Source of the DNA: Azorhizobium caulinodans ORS 571
Lineage (GTDB): Bacteria; Pseudomonadota; Alphaproteobacteria; Rhizobiales; Xanthobacteraceae
Assembly (NCBI RefSeq): GCF_000010525.1
Contig: NC_009937.1
Location: forward strand, 4,221,501 to 4,285,500
DNA length: 64,000 bases
Direction of reading: 5' to 3'
The notes beneath the pieces were generated by a model. It was not told where the DNA came from. It did no database searches and was given only the letters and a program-made list of their open reading frames with translations. Positions 9,087 to 18,052 of this stretch are shown in pieces. Position numbers and translations under genes: made by a program. Every line of letters starts with the position of its first letter. The first letter of the stretch is position 1.

Positions 9087-9608
9087 TCAGAAATGGGTGC
9101 GGGTGACGCCGCGCTTCACCTCGCTCAGGGCATGGGTGAGGTCATCGGCCAGCGCGCCCTTCTGGATAGGACCGAGGAAGCCGCCGACCGGCGTCTCCCG
9201 TCCCTGCGAGACGAGGGCCAGGGCGAGCGTGCCGTGGTCCTCGTCATCCTGCCGCTTCACCCGCGTCCAGAAGGGATTCATGCGCGCCTCCCAGCCTTTC
9301 CCCCGCGCGGGCACATGGCGCACTTCCACGAGGCTCGGGGTGATGCGGATGAATTCGCGCGCGTCCGCCGCCCGGAAGTTGGCCTTGAAGGCCCAATAGA
9401 CCAAGAGCACATCGAGCCCGAAGAAGCCGAAGATAGGCCAGGCGCCCATGGCGAGGAACATTACACCCGAGCCGAAGCTGAGGCCGCCGATGATGAGCAT
9501 GACGATGACGAAGCCCCGCTTCGACAACGAGCGATGCGGGGCGAGTGTGGCGGCGAAAACCGTGGGCTCCTCGTCCGGAACGACGGGCGGGTCGTTGGCG
9601 TCGGTCAT
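9087..9608 (-). CDS. DUF2244 membrane protein
   Basis: A 173-residue protein of the DUF2244 family with two close transmembrane segments (about residues 33-75: GFVIVMLIIGGLSFGSGVMF and AWPIFGFFGLDVLLVYWAF), followed by a cytosolic part with EFIRITPSLVEVRHV. The Phe-rich ends and GRETPVGGFLGP are family-like. The ATG at 9608 was chosen; the longer open frame upstream runs antisense through nth. It is divergent from nth with only 22 bases between start codons, so promoters must overlap the genes. Function is unknown. Confidence 0.85.
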   Translation of the reverse strand: MTDANDPPVVPDEEPTVFAATLAPHRSLSKRGFVIVMLIIGGLSFGSGVMFLAMGAWPIFGFFGLDVLLVYWAFKANFRAADAREFIRITPSLVEVRHVPARGKGWEARMNPFWTRVKRQDDEDHGTLALALVSQGRETPVGGFLGPIQKGALADDLTHALSEVKRGVTRTHF

Positions 9609-9630
9609 GGCTGCACAGTATACGTGAAAA

Positions 9631-10710
9631 ATGCCGCGAAAGACGACTGGCTCCGCGCCGCCTCCCGTGCCCGCCAAGGCCACCGGCCGCAAGGCGGCCC
9701 CTGTCGCCCCGTCCGACCAGAAGGAAGCGCCGGCAAAAGCGGCGAAAGCCGGCGCGGGCAAGGAGACCGGCGCCCGCACGGTGATGCCGGCCAAGGCCAA
9801 TGCAGGAGCGCCGAAAGCGACCGCTCCGAAGACTGGGGCGTCACTCGCCTCCCCGGCTCCCGCCACGAAGGCCACTGCCAAGGCTGTGTCGAGCACCAAA
9901 GCCGCATCGACCACGAAGCCCCGCAAGGCGCCGGCCAGCACGCGATCCGGCCTCGCGCCGCCCAAGGGGCTCAAGGCGAAGGCCGAGGCGGCGGGGCTCG
10001 CGCCCGGTGCCGCAAAGCCCCGCCGCCGGGCGGTGGCCAATGCGGCGGCGGCGGTGCACGGGCGCACCGTCACGCCCTGGAGCGACGACGACATCTTCGA
10101 GGCCTTCTCCCGCTTCGAGCGGCTGAACCCGGAGCCGAAGGGCGAGCTGGAATATCACGACCCCTTCACTTTGCTGGTGGCGGTGGTTCTCTCCGCGCAG
10201 GCGACAGACGTCGGCGTCAACAAGGCGACGCGCGGCCTCTTCGCCGCCGCCCCGACGCCCAAGGCCATGTTCGCGCTCGGCGAGGAAGGGGTCGCGCAGT
10301 TCATCCGCACCCTCGGCCTCTATCGCGGCAAGGCGAAGAATGTGGTGGAGCTGTCCCGCCTGCTGCTGGAGAAGCACGACGGCGTGGTGCCGCCGGACCG
10401 CGAGGCACTGGAGGCGCTGCCCGGCGTCGGTCGCAAGACGGCGAATGTGGTGCTGAACATCGCCTTCGGCCTGCCCACCATTGCGGTGGACACCCACCTC
10501 TTCCGCGTCGCGAACCGCACCGGGCTCGCGCCGGGGGCGACGCCGCTGGACGTGGAGCTGGCGCTCGAAAAGCGCATCCCCGACCGCTTCAAGCTGCACG
10601 CCCACCACTGGCTGATCCTGCACGGGCGCTACATCTGCAAGGCCCTGCGCCCCGACTGTCCCATCTGTCCCATCAACGACCTCTGCCGCTGGCCGGACAA
10701 GCCGATCTGA
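9631..10710 (+). CDS. nth: Endonuclease III with long basic N-terminal extension
   Basis: Bifunctional DNA glycosylase/AP lyase for oxidised pyrimidines. The catalytic domain starts near residue 148 (TPWSDDDIFEAF) and holds the helix-hairpin-helix LPGVGRKTANVV (about 263-274) with the catalytic Lys, the catalytic Asp in VDTHLFR (about 286), and the four-Cys iron-sulfur loop C-x6-C-x2-C-x5-C (about 336-352). The normal protein is about 210-260 residues; here roughly 145 extra residues, mostly Ala, Lys, Pro and Thr, precede it. An internal start such as the Met near residue 52 is possible. It converges with the EI24 gene. Confidence 0.95.
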   Translation: MPRKTTGSAPPPVPAKATGRKAAPVAPSDQKEAPAKAAKAGAGKETGARTVMPAKANAGAPKATAPKTGASLASPAPATKATAKAVSSTKAASTTKPRKAPASTRSGLAPPKGLKAKAEAAGLAPGAAKPRRRAVANAAAAVHGRTVTPWSDDDIFEAFSRFERLNPEPKGELEYHDPFTLLVAVVLSAQATDVGVNKATRGLFAAAPTPKAMFALGEEGVAQFIRTLGLYRGKAKNVVELSRLLLEKHDGVVPPDREALEALPGVGRKTANVVLNIAFGLPTIAVDTHLFRVANRTGLAPGATPLDVELALEKRIPDRFKLHAHHWLILHGRYICKALRPDCPICPINDLCRWPDKPI

Positions 10711-10716
10711 GCCCGC

Positions 10717-11430
10717 TCAGGCCGAGACCTTCCGCCCCTCGATCAGCGGCCCCTGCCCCATGCCGGCGCCGGGCACCGGGGCAAGGCGGCGGTGGAGGTG
10801 GACCATCAGCGCCGTGCCGTAGACCGGCGTGATGAGGTTGAGGAAGGGGATGAACAGCACCGGCACGATGAGCAGGCCGGCGAGGAAGACCTGAACCGCA
10901 TGCGCCTGCCGCAGCGCCCGCGCCTCTTCCGGCGTGCGATAGCGCATGGCCGCCAGCTCGAAATATTCGCGGCTGAGCAGATAGGCGTTGGCGACATAGA
11001 AGATGATGATGTTGACGCCCGGCACCAGCAGCAGGAAGAGCGCGCCGAGGTTCACCGCCAGCACCACGCCGAAGAAGCGGATGGAGGCGAGGATGGAGCG
11101 GCCCAGCGGCTGCGGGCGGCCGAGGGGATCGTTGGGATAGCTCTCCTTCTCCACCGCCTCGGCCACGTCGTCGAGGAAGAGGCCCGCCACCAGCGAGGAG
11201 GCCGCCGGCGTCAGATAGAGCGCGCCGAACACGAGGCCGAGCCCGCCGAGGATGGCGACCAGCGTGTCGAGCCAGGGATAGGGCAGCGTCGCCAGATGCT
11301 GGAGGGCCGCGTTGAGGCCGATGGCCATCACGATCAGCAGGCCGATGGCGAGCGCGACCGACTTCAGGAGGACGCCGCGCAGAAGCGGCGAGAAGACCTG
11401 ACCGAAGGCGGTGATGGCGGCAGAGAACAT
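10717..11430 (-). CDS. EI24-domain (CysZ-like) membrane protein
   Basis: A 237-residue inner-membrane protein of the EI24 / CysZ-like family. It has about four to five hydrophobic segments (VALAIGLLIVMAIGLNAAL, LDTLVAILGGLGLVFGALYL, FFGVVLAVNLGALFLLLVPG, VFLAGLLIVPVLFIPFLNL) and the family signature NAYLLSREYFELAAMR followed by HAVQVF. CysZ proteins import sulfate; whether this one does is not shown. The ATG at 11430 was chosen because a GGGAG sits seven bases upstream; a GTG seven codons earlier is less likely. Confidence 0.85.
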   Translation of the reverse strand: MFSAAITAFGQVFSPLLRGVLLKSVALAIGLLIVMAIGLNAALQHLATLPYPWLDTLVAILGGLGLVFGALYLTPAASSLVAGLFLDDVAEAVEKESYPNDPLGRPQPLGRSILASIRFFGVVLAVNLGALFLLLVPGVNIIIFYVANAYLLSREYFELAAMRYRTPEEARALRQAHAVQVFLAGLLIVPVLFIPFLNLITPVYGTALMVHLHRRLAPVPGAGMGQGPLIEGRKVSA

Positions 11431-11505
11431 CGGGGCTCCCACAAGATGCACCGGTAACCGGCGCCCTTCAGGTGGGCATGGCGTGCCCGCGGCTCAAGGG
11501 GCATG

Positions 11506-11535
11506 CCCGGCGGCGGGCGGGGGACCGCCGCCGGG
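11506..11535. other. Strong GC hairpin, possible 3' end structure
   Basis: An 11-bp perfect stem (CCCGGCGGCGG with its complement) with an 8-base loop, about 18 bases past the stop of the minus-strand secreted protein gene. There is no T-run after it on either strand, so intrinsic termination is doubtful. Confidence 0.5.
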
Positions 11536-11552
11536 GCCCGTCGCTCAGAGGC

Positions 11553-12068
11553 TCACGGATGGCAGTGCAGGCCACCATAGGGGCCGCGGTAGCAGACACC
11601 GCCGCGCGCATACCACCAGTCGATGAAGAGGCTGGCGCTGGTGCCGGTGGCCGGCTTGTCATCGCTCAGCGTGCGGTACGTATAAGTGAGCGTGTCGCCG
11701 CTCAGCACCGGATTGGTCAGCTCGACCACGGCAGTGACCGGCTTGCCATCCACCGTGACGGAGAGGGTGGCGTTCGGCGGATCGCGCTCGAAGCTGTCCT
11801 TGCCGGCATTCCAGAACTTGGTGAACTCGGCGGTGGGGGTGTCGCCGGTCATGCGCTCGGGGCGATCGGCGAACATGAGCGTCTGGGGGGCGACGCCCTT
11901 GAGGGTGAGGGTCTTGTCGCTGACCGTCACGGAATCGGCCACCTGCACGAACAGCCAGTTGGCCGGCTTCATCGGCTCGGTGGTTCCCTTCATGTCCTGG
12001 GCCTGAGCCCCCGACACGGCGCAGGCCATTCCAAAGAGGATGGCGCAGATTTTGGCTTTCAAAGACAT
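11553..12068 (-). CDS. Hypothetical secreted protein
   Basis: A 171-residue protein not recognised by name. A signal peptide is clear (SLKAKICAILFGMACAVSGAQA, cleavage after about residue 24). The mature chain is mostly beta-strand in character, with SVTVSDKTLTLKGVAPQTL, ADRPERMTGDTPTAEF, ATLSVTVDGKPVTAVVEL and a Trp/Tyr/Cys-rich end (FIDWWYARGGVCYRGPYGG) that ends LHCHP. Two Cys and two His in the tail could bind metal. The ATG at 12068 has a GGAGA about nine bases upstream; the GTG two codons earlier is less likely. No operon partner. Confidence 0.8.
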   Translation of the reverse strand: MSLKAKICAILFGMACAVSGAQAQDMKGTTEPMKPANWLFVQVADSVTVSDKTLTLKGVAPQTLMFADRPERMTGDTPTAEFTKFWNAGKDSFERDPPNATLSVTVDGKPVTAVVELTNPVLSGDTLTYTYRTLSDDKPATGTSASLFIDWWYARGGVCYRGPYGGLHCHP

Positions 12069-12238
12069 GGGCACCGGTCTCCAGCGTGCCGGGCGTCAAC
12101 GCCCGAGACACGGTAGCACCCTACGCACAAGCGTGATCTTTGCAATGAATTCGCAATTGCATTCAGGGCCTTAGTATATTTCCGGACGAACGCGCGCTCC
12201 GGCCGGGAACCGCACGGCAGGTTCGCTTTCCGCGCGTG

Positions 12239-12691
12239 TCAGGGCGTGATGCGAACCGGGAAATCCAGATGCCGGATGCCGGCGCCGGGGAAGCGCGCCT
12301 TGTACTGGGCCTTCACCTCGCCGACCTTGGACTGCGCATCGGGCGTGTTGGGATGCACCAGCAGGACCATCTTGGTGCCCGCATGCAGCATGGCCGCGAT
12401 GCCGCCGGCCGCGCCCGCGCCCTGGCCGTAGGCGTCCAGCACCGTCATCCCGTCGGGAAAGCGCGGGCGCACCACGTCTTCCATAAACTGGGCGAACTGC
12501 TGTTCGCTGACGCCCGCGCCATCGGCGGTGGAGAGGCTGAAGAAAAGCTGGGTCTCCAGCATCACGCTGTCCGCCCAAGGCGTCGCCGCCCAGCCGGGGC
12601 TGGCGGCCGGGGCCGGCGCCTGCCCCTGAGCGGCAGCAGCGGTGAGGCCACAGAGCAGAACCACGGGAACGAGCAGGGGGCGGAACGGCAC
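12239..12691 (-). CDS. DUF3574 secreted protein
   Basis: A 150-residue exported protein of the DUF3574 family. The GTG at 12691 is chosen because AAGGAG lies seven bases upstream (12699-12704) and a signal peptide begins there (PLLVPVVLLCGLTAAAAQGQA). The mature domain has ETQLFFSLSTADGAGVSEQQF, FMEDVVRPRFPDGMTVLDAYGQ and KMVLLVHP, which define the family. Function is unknown. It lies on the same strand as, and 170 bases upstream of, the hypothetical secreted gene at 11553-12068. Confidence 0.83.
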   Translation of the reverse strand: MPFRPLLVPVVLLCGLTAAAAQGQAPAPAASPGWAATPWADSVMLETQLFFSLSTADGAGVSEQQFAQFMEDVVRPRFPDGMTVLDAYGQGAGAAGGIAAMLHAGTKMVLLVHPNTPDAQSKVGEVKAQYKARFPGAGIRHLDFPVRITP

Positions 12692-12850
12692 GGCGGCACT
12701 CCTTCGATGTCCCTCAAGTTCTAGTGGCGATACCGCCGCCGTTGAAGAGGCCATCCCGTCTGGCGGGCCTGCGGGCCCGTATCACGCACAGGACATTGGA
12801 AACCATGTCCTGATATCCCGCCCTTGACGCTCCCAAACGAGAGGCGCATA

Positions 12851-12872
12851 TGCGAGCGAACGTTCATTCGCA
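12851..12872. promoter_or_regulatory. Palindromic operator of the tetR-RND operon
   Basis: A 22-base palindrome with 18 of 22 positions symmetric: TGCGA, two bases, GAACGTTC, two bases, TCGCA. It ends 15 bases before the tetR GTG start and overlaps where the promoter and Shine-Dalgarno should be. TetR/AcrR-type repressors usually bind sites of this size in their own promoters, so autorepression of the tetR-efflux operon is inferred. Confidence 0.75.
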
Positions 12873-12887
12873 CCCTAGGGAAGCTGC

Positions 12888-13499
12888 GTGACACTCACCG
12901 AGCCGCAGGATCACCGGACGGAACAGCGCCAGCGCATCCTCGATGCCGCCGCCACCTGCTTTTCGCGCGAGGGCTTCCACGGCACGTCCATGCAGCAGAT
13001 CTGCACGGAGGCGGGCATGAGCCCCGGCGCGCTCTATCGCTACTTCCCCTCCAAGGAAGCGATCATCGGCGCCATCGTGGAGGCCGAGCGCGCGGAGCGC
13101 ACCCGCCTGTTCGACGCGCTGCGCCAGTCGGAGAGCCTCATGGCCGGCCTCACCGCCGCCATGGCGGAACTGCTCACGGGGACGCAGTCCATGTGCGACC
13201 GCCTGGGCGCGGAGATCTTCGCGGAAGGGTCGCGCAATCCCAAGCTGCGCGAGCTTCTCGATCCGATGGAGCGCGAAAGCCATCAGATGCTGCGGGACCT
13301 GCTCGCCGAGGCGCAGCGGCGCGGGGAGATCGCGGCCGACGTCGATCTCGAAGCGCTGCAGGTGCTGCTGCTCGCCATCGGCGACGGGCTGATGCTCAAC
13401 CATCAGAGATGGCCGCACTTCGACATTCCCGGCCGCCTCGCCGCCCTGTCAGGCCTGATGGGCCGCATGATCTCGCCGCGCGGGACGGATGTGCCATGA
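12888..13499 (+). CDS. TetR/AcrR-family repressor
   Basis: A 203-residue regulator. The N-terminal helix-turn-helix is textbook: RILDAAATCFSREGFHGTSMQQICTEAGMSPGALYRYFPSKEAII (about residues 17-62). The C-terminal ligand domain is helical. It starts with GTG at 12888 after AGGGAAG. Its stop overlaps an ATG (ATGA) that could start a longer form of the adaptor gene, so tetR and the RND genes form one transcript. It probably represses the operon through the palindrome at 12851-12872; the ligand, likely a toxic compound or drug, is unknown. Confidence 0.95.
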   Translation: MTLTEPQDHRTEQRQRILDAAATCFSREGFHGTSMQQICTEAGMSPGALYRYFPSKEAIIGAIVEAERAERTRLFDALRQSESLMAGLTAAMAELLTGTQSMCDRLGAEIFAEGSRNPKLRELLDPMERESHQMLRDLLAEAQRRGEIAADVDLEALQVLLLAIGDGLMLNHQRWPHFDIPGRLAALSGLMGRMISPRGTDVP

Positions 13500-13573
13500 G
13501 CCCTCGTCCCGCCACCATTGCCGCGCGCACTGTGCGCAACCTCCGGTTCATCCGTTCCTTCGGAGACGCTTCC

Positions 13574-14773
13574 ATGTCCGCCCGTCCGGCGCCTGTCCGC
13601 TTCCGCCTGCTCGCCGCGCTCACCGTCCTGAGCTTTGCGTCGGGACCGTTCGCACCAGCCCAGGCGGCGGCGCCGCAGGCCAAGGGCCTGACCATCAGCG
13701 TGGTGCGCCCCGAGAAGCAGGAACTGCACGATACCCTGCTCGTCACCGGCTCCCTGCTGCCGCGCGAGGAAATCCAGGTGGGGCCGGAAATCGAGGGCTA
13801 CCGCCTCACCGAAATCCTCGCCGAGGTGGGGGACACGGTCCAGAAGGGGCAGGTGCTCGCCCGCCTGTCCCGTGACGTGCTCGACACCCAGCTCGCGCAG
13901 AACACCGCCAATGCCGCGAAGGCCAAGGCCACCATCGCCCAGCAGCGCGCGGCGCTCGATCAGGCGCTGGCGCAGGAGACGGAAGCCAATTCCGCCGCCG
14001 AGCGTACCCGCCAGTTGCGCAAGACCGGCGTCTCCACGCAGGAGACCCTGGACGAGCGTGAGCGCGCCGTGAAGGTCACCGCCGCGCAGGTGGTCGCCGC
14101 CCGGGAGAGCCTCAAAGCCGCCGAGGCCGATGCCGTGCTGGTGCAGGCCCAGCGGGCCGAACTGGAGCTGAAGCTCCAGCGCACCGAGGTGCGGGCTCCG
14201 GAAGCCGGGCTCATCCTCGCCCGCGACGCCCGCATCGGCGCCATCGCCTTGTCCACCCGCAGCGAGCCGCTGTTCCGCATCGCCAAGGACGGCGCCATCG
14301 ACCTCGACGCGGAAGTGCCCGAGGTCGCCCTGCCCCGCCTCGCGGTCGGCCAGACCGTCGCCGTGACGCCGGCCGGCTTCAACCGGTCGGTGGAGGGCAA
14401 GGTGCGCCTCATCTCGGCGGAAGTGGACAAGGCGACCCGTCTCGGCCGCGCCAAGATCGCCCTGCCCACCCAGCCCGACCTGCGGCCGGGCGCCTTCGCC
14501 CGCGGCGTGGTGCTGCTGGACCGCCGCTGGGGCCTTTCTGTGCCGCAGTCCGCGGTCATGTTCGACGCCAACGGCGCCTACATCCTCGTTGTGAAGGACG
14601 GCGTCATCCATGAACGCCGCGTGCACACGGGCATCAAGACCGGCGGGCGCGTGGAGCTCATCGACGGCGCCCAGCCGGACGATCTCGTCGTGGCGCGTGC
14701 GGCCGGTTTCCTGCGCGAAGGCGACAGGGTCACGCCGGCCGAGGCCGGCAAGAGCGTGAGCGAGGCCCGCTGA
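13574..14773 (+). CDS. RND efflux periplasmic adaptor (membrane fusion protein)
   Basis: A 399-residue adaptor that links an inner-membrane RND pump to an outer-membrane channel. A signal peptide spans about residues 1-32. A lipoyl half-motif (GYRLTEILAEVGDTVQKGQVLARLS) is followed by a long alpha hairpin (about 100-185, rich in Ala, Gln, Glu) and the second lipoyl half (RTEVRAPEAGLILARDARIGAIA), then a beta-barrel domain. The ATG at 13574 has CGGAGA seven bases upstream; the ATG at 13496 that overlaps tetR would add a 26-residue tail. No lipobox Cys is present. Its stop shares a base with the pump start. Confidence 0.95.
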   Translation: MSARPAPVRFRLLAALTVLSFASGPFAPAQAAAPQAKGLTISVVRPEKQELHDTLLVTGSLLPREEIQVGPEIEGYRLTEILAEVGDTVQKGQVLARLSRDVLDTQLAQNTANAAKAKATIAQQRAALDQALAQETEANSAAERTRQLRKTGVSTQETLDERERAVKVTAAQVVAARESLKAAEADAVLVQAQRAELELKLQRTEVRAPEAGLILARDARIGAIALSTRSEPLFRIAKDGAIDLDAEVPEVALPRLAVGQTVAVTPAGFNRSVEGKVRLISAEVDKATRLGRAKIALPTQPDLRPGAFARGVVLLDRRWGLSVPQSAVMFDANGAYILVVKDGVIHERRVHTGIKTGGRVELIDGAQPDDLVVARAAGFLREGDRVTPAEAGKSVSEAR

Positions 14774-17700
14774 TGGCTCTCAACGTCTCAGCCTGGGCGA
14801 TCCGCAAGCCCATTCCGTCCCTCGTCCTGTTCGTCGTGCTGACGGCGCTGGGACTGGTGCATTTCCGCTCCCTGCCCGTCACGCAGATGCCGAACATCGA
14901 CATCCCCATCGTGATGGTGACCATCAGCCAGCCGGGCGCCGCGCCCAGCGAACTGGAGACGCAGGTCACCAAGAAGGTGGAGAACGCCATCGCCGGCGTC
15001 GCCGGCGTCAAGCACATCACCTCCTCCATCTCCGACGGCACCTCGGTGACCACGGTGGAGTTCCATCTGGAGACCATGGTGGACCGCGCGGTGAACGACA
15101 GCCGCGACGCCGTCACCAAGATCCGCTCGGAACTGCCGCAGAGCATCGAGGAGCCGCAGGTCCAGCGCGTGGACATCGAAGGCCTGCCCATCGTCACCTA
15201 TGCGGTGTCGGCCCCCTCCATGAGCACCGAAGAGGTCTCCTGGTTCGTGGACGACACCATCGCCCGCGCCGTTCAGGGCGTTCGTGGCGTGGCGCAGGTG
15301 AAGCGCGAGGGCGGCGTCAACCGGGAGATCCGCGTCTCGCTCGATCCCGAGCGCCTGACCGCGCTCGGCATCACCGCCGCCGAAGTGAGTCGCCAGCTGC
15401 GGGCCACGAACGTCGATGTCTCCGGCGGCCGGGGACAGCTCGGCACGCAGGAGCAGACCATCCGCACGCTGGCCGGCGCCGCCAACATGGAGCAGCTCGG
15501 CAACACGCGCATCGCCCTCAGCAACGGACGCTACGTGCGCCTCAGCGACCTCGGCACCGTCACCGACGGGGCGGCCGAGCAGCGGGTGTTCGCGCGTCTC
15601 GACGGCAAGCCGGTGGTGGCCTTCGGCGTCTACCGCGCCAAGGGCTTCTCGGACGTGGTGGTCTATGACCGGGTGGGCGAGGAACTGAAGAGGCTTGAGG
15701 CGCGCTATCCCGCCGTCACCATCACCGAGATCGACACCACGGTGCGCTACACCAAGTCCGACTACCAGTCGGCCATGCACACGCTGATCGAGGGCGCGAT
15801 CCTCGCGGTGATCGTGGTGTTCCTGTTCCTGCGCGACTGGCGGGCGACCATCATCACCGCCACCGCCATCCCGCTCTCCATCCTGCCCACCTTCTGGATC
15901 ATGGACACGCTCGGCTTCTCGCTGAACGGCGTCAGCCTGCTGGCCATCACGCTGGTCACGGGCATCCTGGTGGACGACGCCATCGTGGAGATCGAGAACA
16001 TCGTCCGCCACATGCGGGAGGGCAAATCGCCCTATCGCGCCGCCATCGAGGCGGCGGACGAGATCGGCCTTGCCGTTGTGGCGACCACCCTCACCATCGC
16101 GGCGGTGTTCGCGCCCGTGTCCTTCATGGGCGGCATCGCGGGCCAGTATTTCAAGCAGTTCGGCCTGACGGTGGCCATCGCCGTGCTGTTCTCGCTGCTG
16201 GTGGCGCGCCTCATCACGCCGCTGCTGGCGGCCTATTTCCTGCGCGACACCGGACACCGGGAGAGCGAGGACGGCTTCATCATGCGCCGGTACGTGACCC
16301 TGCTGGGCTGGTCGGTGCGGCACCGCTTCGCCACCATCCTCATGGGCTTTGCGGTGTTCGCGGGCAGCATCTATCTGGCCACCCTGCTGCCCTCCGGCTT
16401 CCTGCCGGCCAACGACATCTCGCGCTCGCTGCTCTCGGTGGAACTGCCCCCCGGCTCCACCATCGAGGAGACGCAGGAGGTGGCGGACCGCATCACCGCC
16501 ATCATGGCCGCCCAGCCGGAAGTGGCGAGCGTCTATGCCACCGCAGGCGGAGGCGGACAGGGCGGCTTCGCCATGACGGCGGGCGAGGTGCGCAAGGCGC
16601 AGGTGGTCATCAACCTGAAGCCGCGCTCGGAGCGCAGCACCGCCCAGAAGGCGTTCGAGAGCCGGGTGAGCGCCGAGCTCAGGGCCATACCCGACGTCCG
16701 CTACAGCTGGAGCCAGGACGGGCAGACCACCAATCGCGGCTTTGCCGTCATCCTTTCCGGCGCCGATGGCGCGGCGGTGGAGAAGGCGGCGCTGGCGCTG
16801 GAGGCGCAGGTGCGCGACCGGGTGCCGGAGCTGACCAATGTGGTGTCCAGCGCCGCGCTGGACCGGCCCGAAATCCGCATCGTGCCCAAGCTCGACCAGG
16901 CGGCGGAACTCGGCGTCTCGGTGGACACCATCGCCGAGACCGTGCGCATCGCCACCATCGGCGACGTGGAGGCGAACCTCGCCAAATTCTCCGCCAAGGA
17001 CCGGCAGGTGGACATCCGCGTGGAACTCGACGAGCGCGCCCGCCGCGACCTCTCGACCTTCGACGCTCTGAAGGTGCCCACCGCTTCCGGCGGGGCCGTG
17101 CCGCTGACCACGGTGGCGGACGTCACCTTCGGCAAGGGGCCGACCTCGCTCGACCGCTACGACCGCGCCCGGCGCATCGCGGTGGAAGCCGATCTCGTGG
17201 GCACCGCTCCGCTCGGCAATGCGCTGGAGAAGGTGTTCGCCTTGCCCGCCGCCCGCGACCTGCCCCCCGGCGTGACGCTCAAGGAGACCGGCGACGCCGA
17301 GATCATGGGCGAGGTGTTCAGCGGCTTCGCCCTCGCCATGGGCGCGGGCATCATGCTGGTGCTGGCGGTGCTGGTGCTGCTGTTCGCGGACCTGCTCCAG
17401 CCCATCACCATCCTGATCTCGCTGCCCCTCTCGGTGGGCGGCGCCTTCATTGCCTTGCTGCTGACCGGCAATTCGGTCTCGCTGCCGGTGGTCATCGGCT
17501 TCCTCATGCTCATGGGCATCGTGACCAAGAACGCCATCCTGCTGGTGGACTTCGCCATCGAGGCCATGAAGCATGGCGAGAGCCGTTTCGATGCCCTCAT
17601 GGAATCCGGCCGCAAGCGCGCCCAGCCCATCGTCATGACCACCATCGCCATGGCGGCCGGCATGGTGCCCTCCGCCATCGGCCTCGGCGAAGGCGGTTCC

Positions 17701-17910
17701 TTCCGTGCGCCCATGGCCATCGCGGTGATCGGCGGCCTCATCGCCTCCACCGTACTGTCGCTGGTGTTCGTGCCGGCGGTCTTCACGGTGATGGACGACC
17801 TCAGCCGCTTCGCCGGACGCCACCTGAGCCGCTTCGTCGGGGCCAAGGACGAGCCCGAGACCCACGCGGCCCCGCCGGCCAAGCCCCAGTTGCACCGCGC
17901 GGCCGAATAG
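14773..17910 (+). CDS. RND-family efflux pump (AcrB-type)
   Basis: A 1045-residue inner-membrane proton antiporter with the usual 12-segment RND layout and two large periplasmic loops. The proton relay is intact: the VDD pair in GILVDDAIVEIENI (about residues 400-402) in TM4 and the Lys of MGIVTKNAILLVDFA (about 919) in TM10. Other family blocks are AIPLSILPTFWIMD, RLITPLLAAYFL and the C-terminal GMVPSAIGLGEGGSFRAPMAIAVIGG. Start is TGATG-coupled to the adaptor. No outer-membrane TolC-like gene is present, so the channel must be encoded elsewhere. Substrates cannot be inferred. Confidence 0.96.
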   Translation: MALNVSAWAIRKPIPSLVLFVVLTALGLVHFRSLPVTQMPNIDIPIVMVTISQPGAAPSELETQVTKKVENAIAGVAGVKHITSSISDGTSVTTVEFHLETMVDRAVNDSRDAVTKIRSELPQSIEEPQVQRVDIEGLPIVTYAVSAPSMSTEEVSWFVDDTIARAVQGVRGVAQVKREGGVNREIRVSLDPERLTALGITAAEVSRQLRATNVDVSGGRGQLGTQEQTIRTLAGAANMEQLGNTRIALSNGRYVRLSDLGTVTDGAAEQRVFARLDGKPVVAFGVYRAKGFSDVVVYDRVGEELKRLEARYPAVTITEIDTTVRYTKSDYQSAMHTLIEGAILAVIVVFLFLRDWRATIITATAIPLSILPTFWIMDTLGFSLNGVSLLAITLVTGILVDDAIVEIENIVRHMREGKSPYRAAIEAADEIGLAVVATTLTIAAVFAPVSFMGGIAGQYFKQFGLTVAIAVLFSLLVARLITPLLAAYFLRDTGHRESEDGFIMRRYVTLLGWSVRHRFATILMGFAVFAGSIYLATLLPSGFLPANDISRSLLSVELPPGSTIEETQEVADRITAIMAAQPEVASVYATAGGGGQGGFAMTAGEVRKAQVVINLKPRSERSTAQKAFESRVSAELRAIPDVRYSWSQDGQTTNRGFAVILSGADGAAVEKAALALEAQVRDRVPELTNVVSSAALDRPEIRIVPKLDQAAELGVSVDTIAETVRIATIGDVEANLAKFSAKDRQVDIRVELDERARRDLSTFDALKVPTASGGAVPLTTVADVTFGKGPTSLDRYDRARRIAVEADLVGTAPLGNALEKVFALPAARDLPPGVTLKETGDAEIMGEVFSGFALAMGAGIMLVLAVLVLLFADLLQPITILISLPLSVGGAFIALLLTGNSVSLPVVIGFLMLMGIVTKNAILLVDFAIEAMKHGESRFDALMESGRKRAQPIVMTTIAMAAGMVPSAIGLGEGGSFRAPMAIAVIGGLIASTVLSLVFVPAVFTVMDDLSRFAGRHLSRFVGAKDEPETHAAPPAKPQLHRAAE

Positions 17911-17985
17911 CCGCCGGTTCGCGAGCCCTGCCCGCCACGCAATTCACATCTGCGCGGCGGGCTTAAATCCAACTCACCTTATATG

Positions 17986-18014
17986 TTGACTTGTTCGTCA
18001 AACCGAACGATTGT
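17986..18014 (+). promoter_or_regulatory. Candidate promoter for the leader-metNIQ transcript
   Basis: A TTGACT box at 17986-17991 is followed after 17 bases by GATTGT at 18009-18014, a weak -10 (three of six consensus bases). Transcription would start about 30 bases before the short leader ORF. A GTTCG/CGAAC repeat (17993-17997 and 18004-18008) lies between the boxes. This is a guess by eye. Confidence 0.35.
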
Positions 18015-18052
18015 GCGTCGCATCGAGGCCCGATAACGGACGGGTGACGCCC

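Noticed and set aside
14788-17895. 1035-codon minus-strand frame opposite the RND pump
   Set aside because: His/Asp/Gly-rich shadow of a strongly conserved gene.
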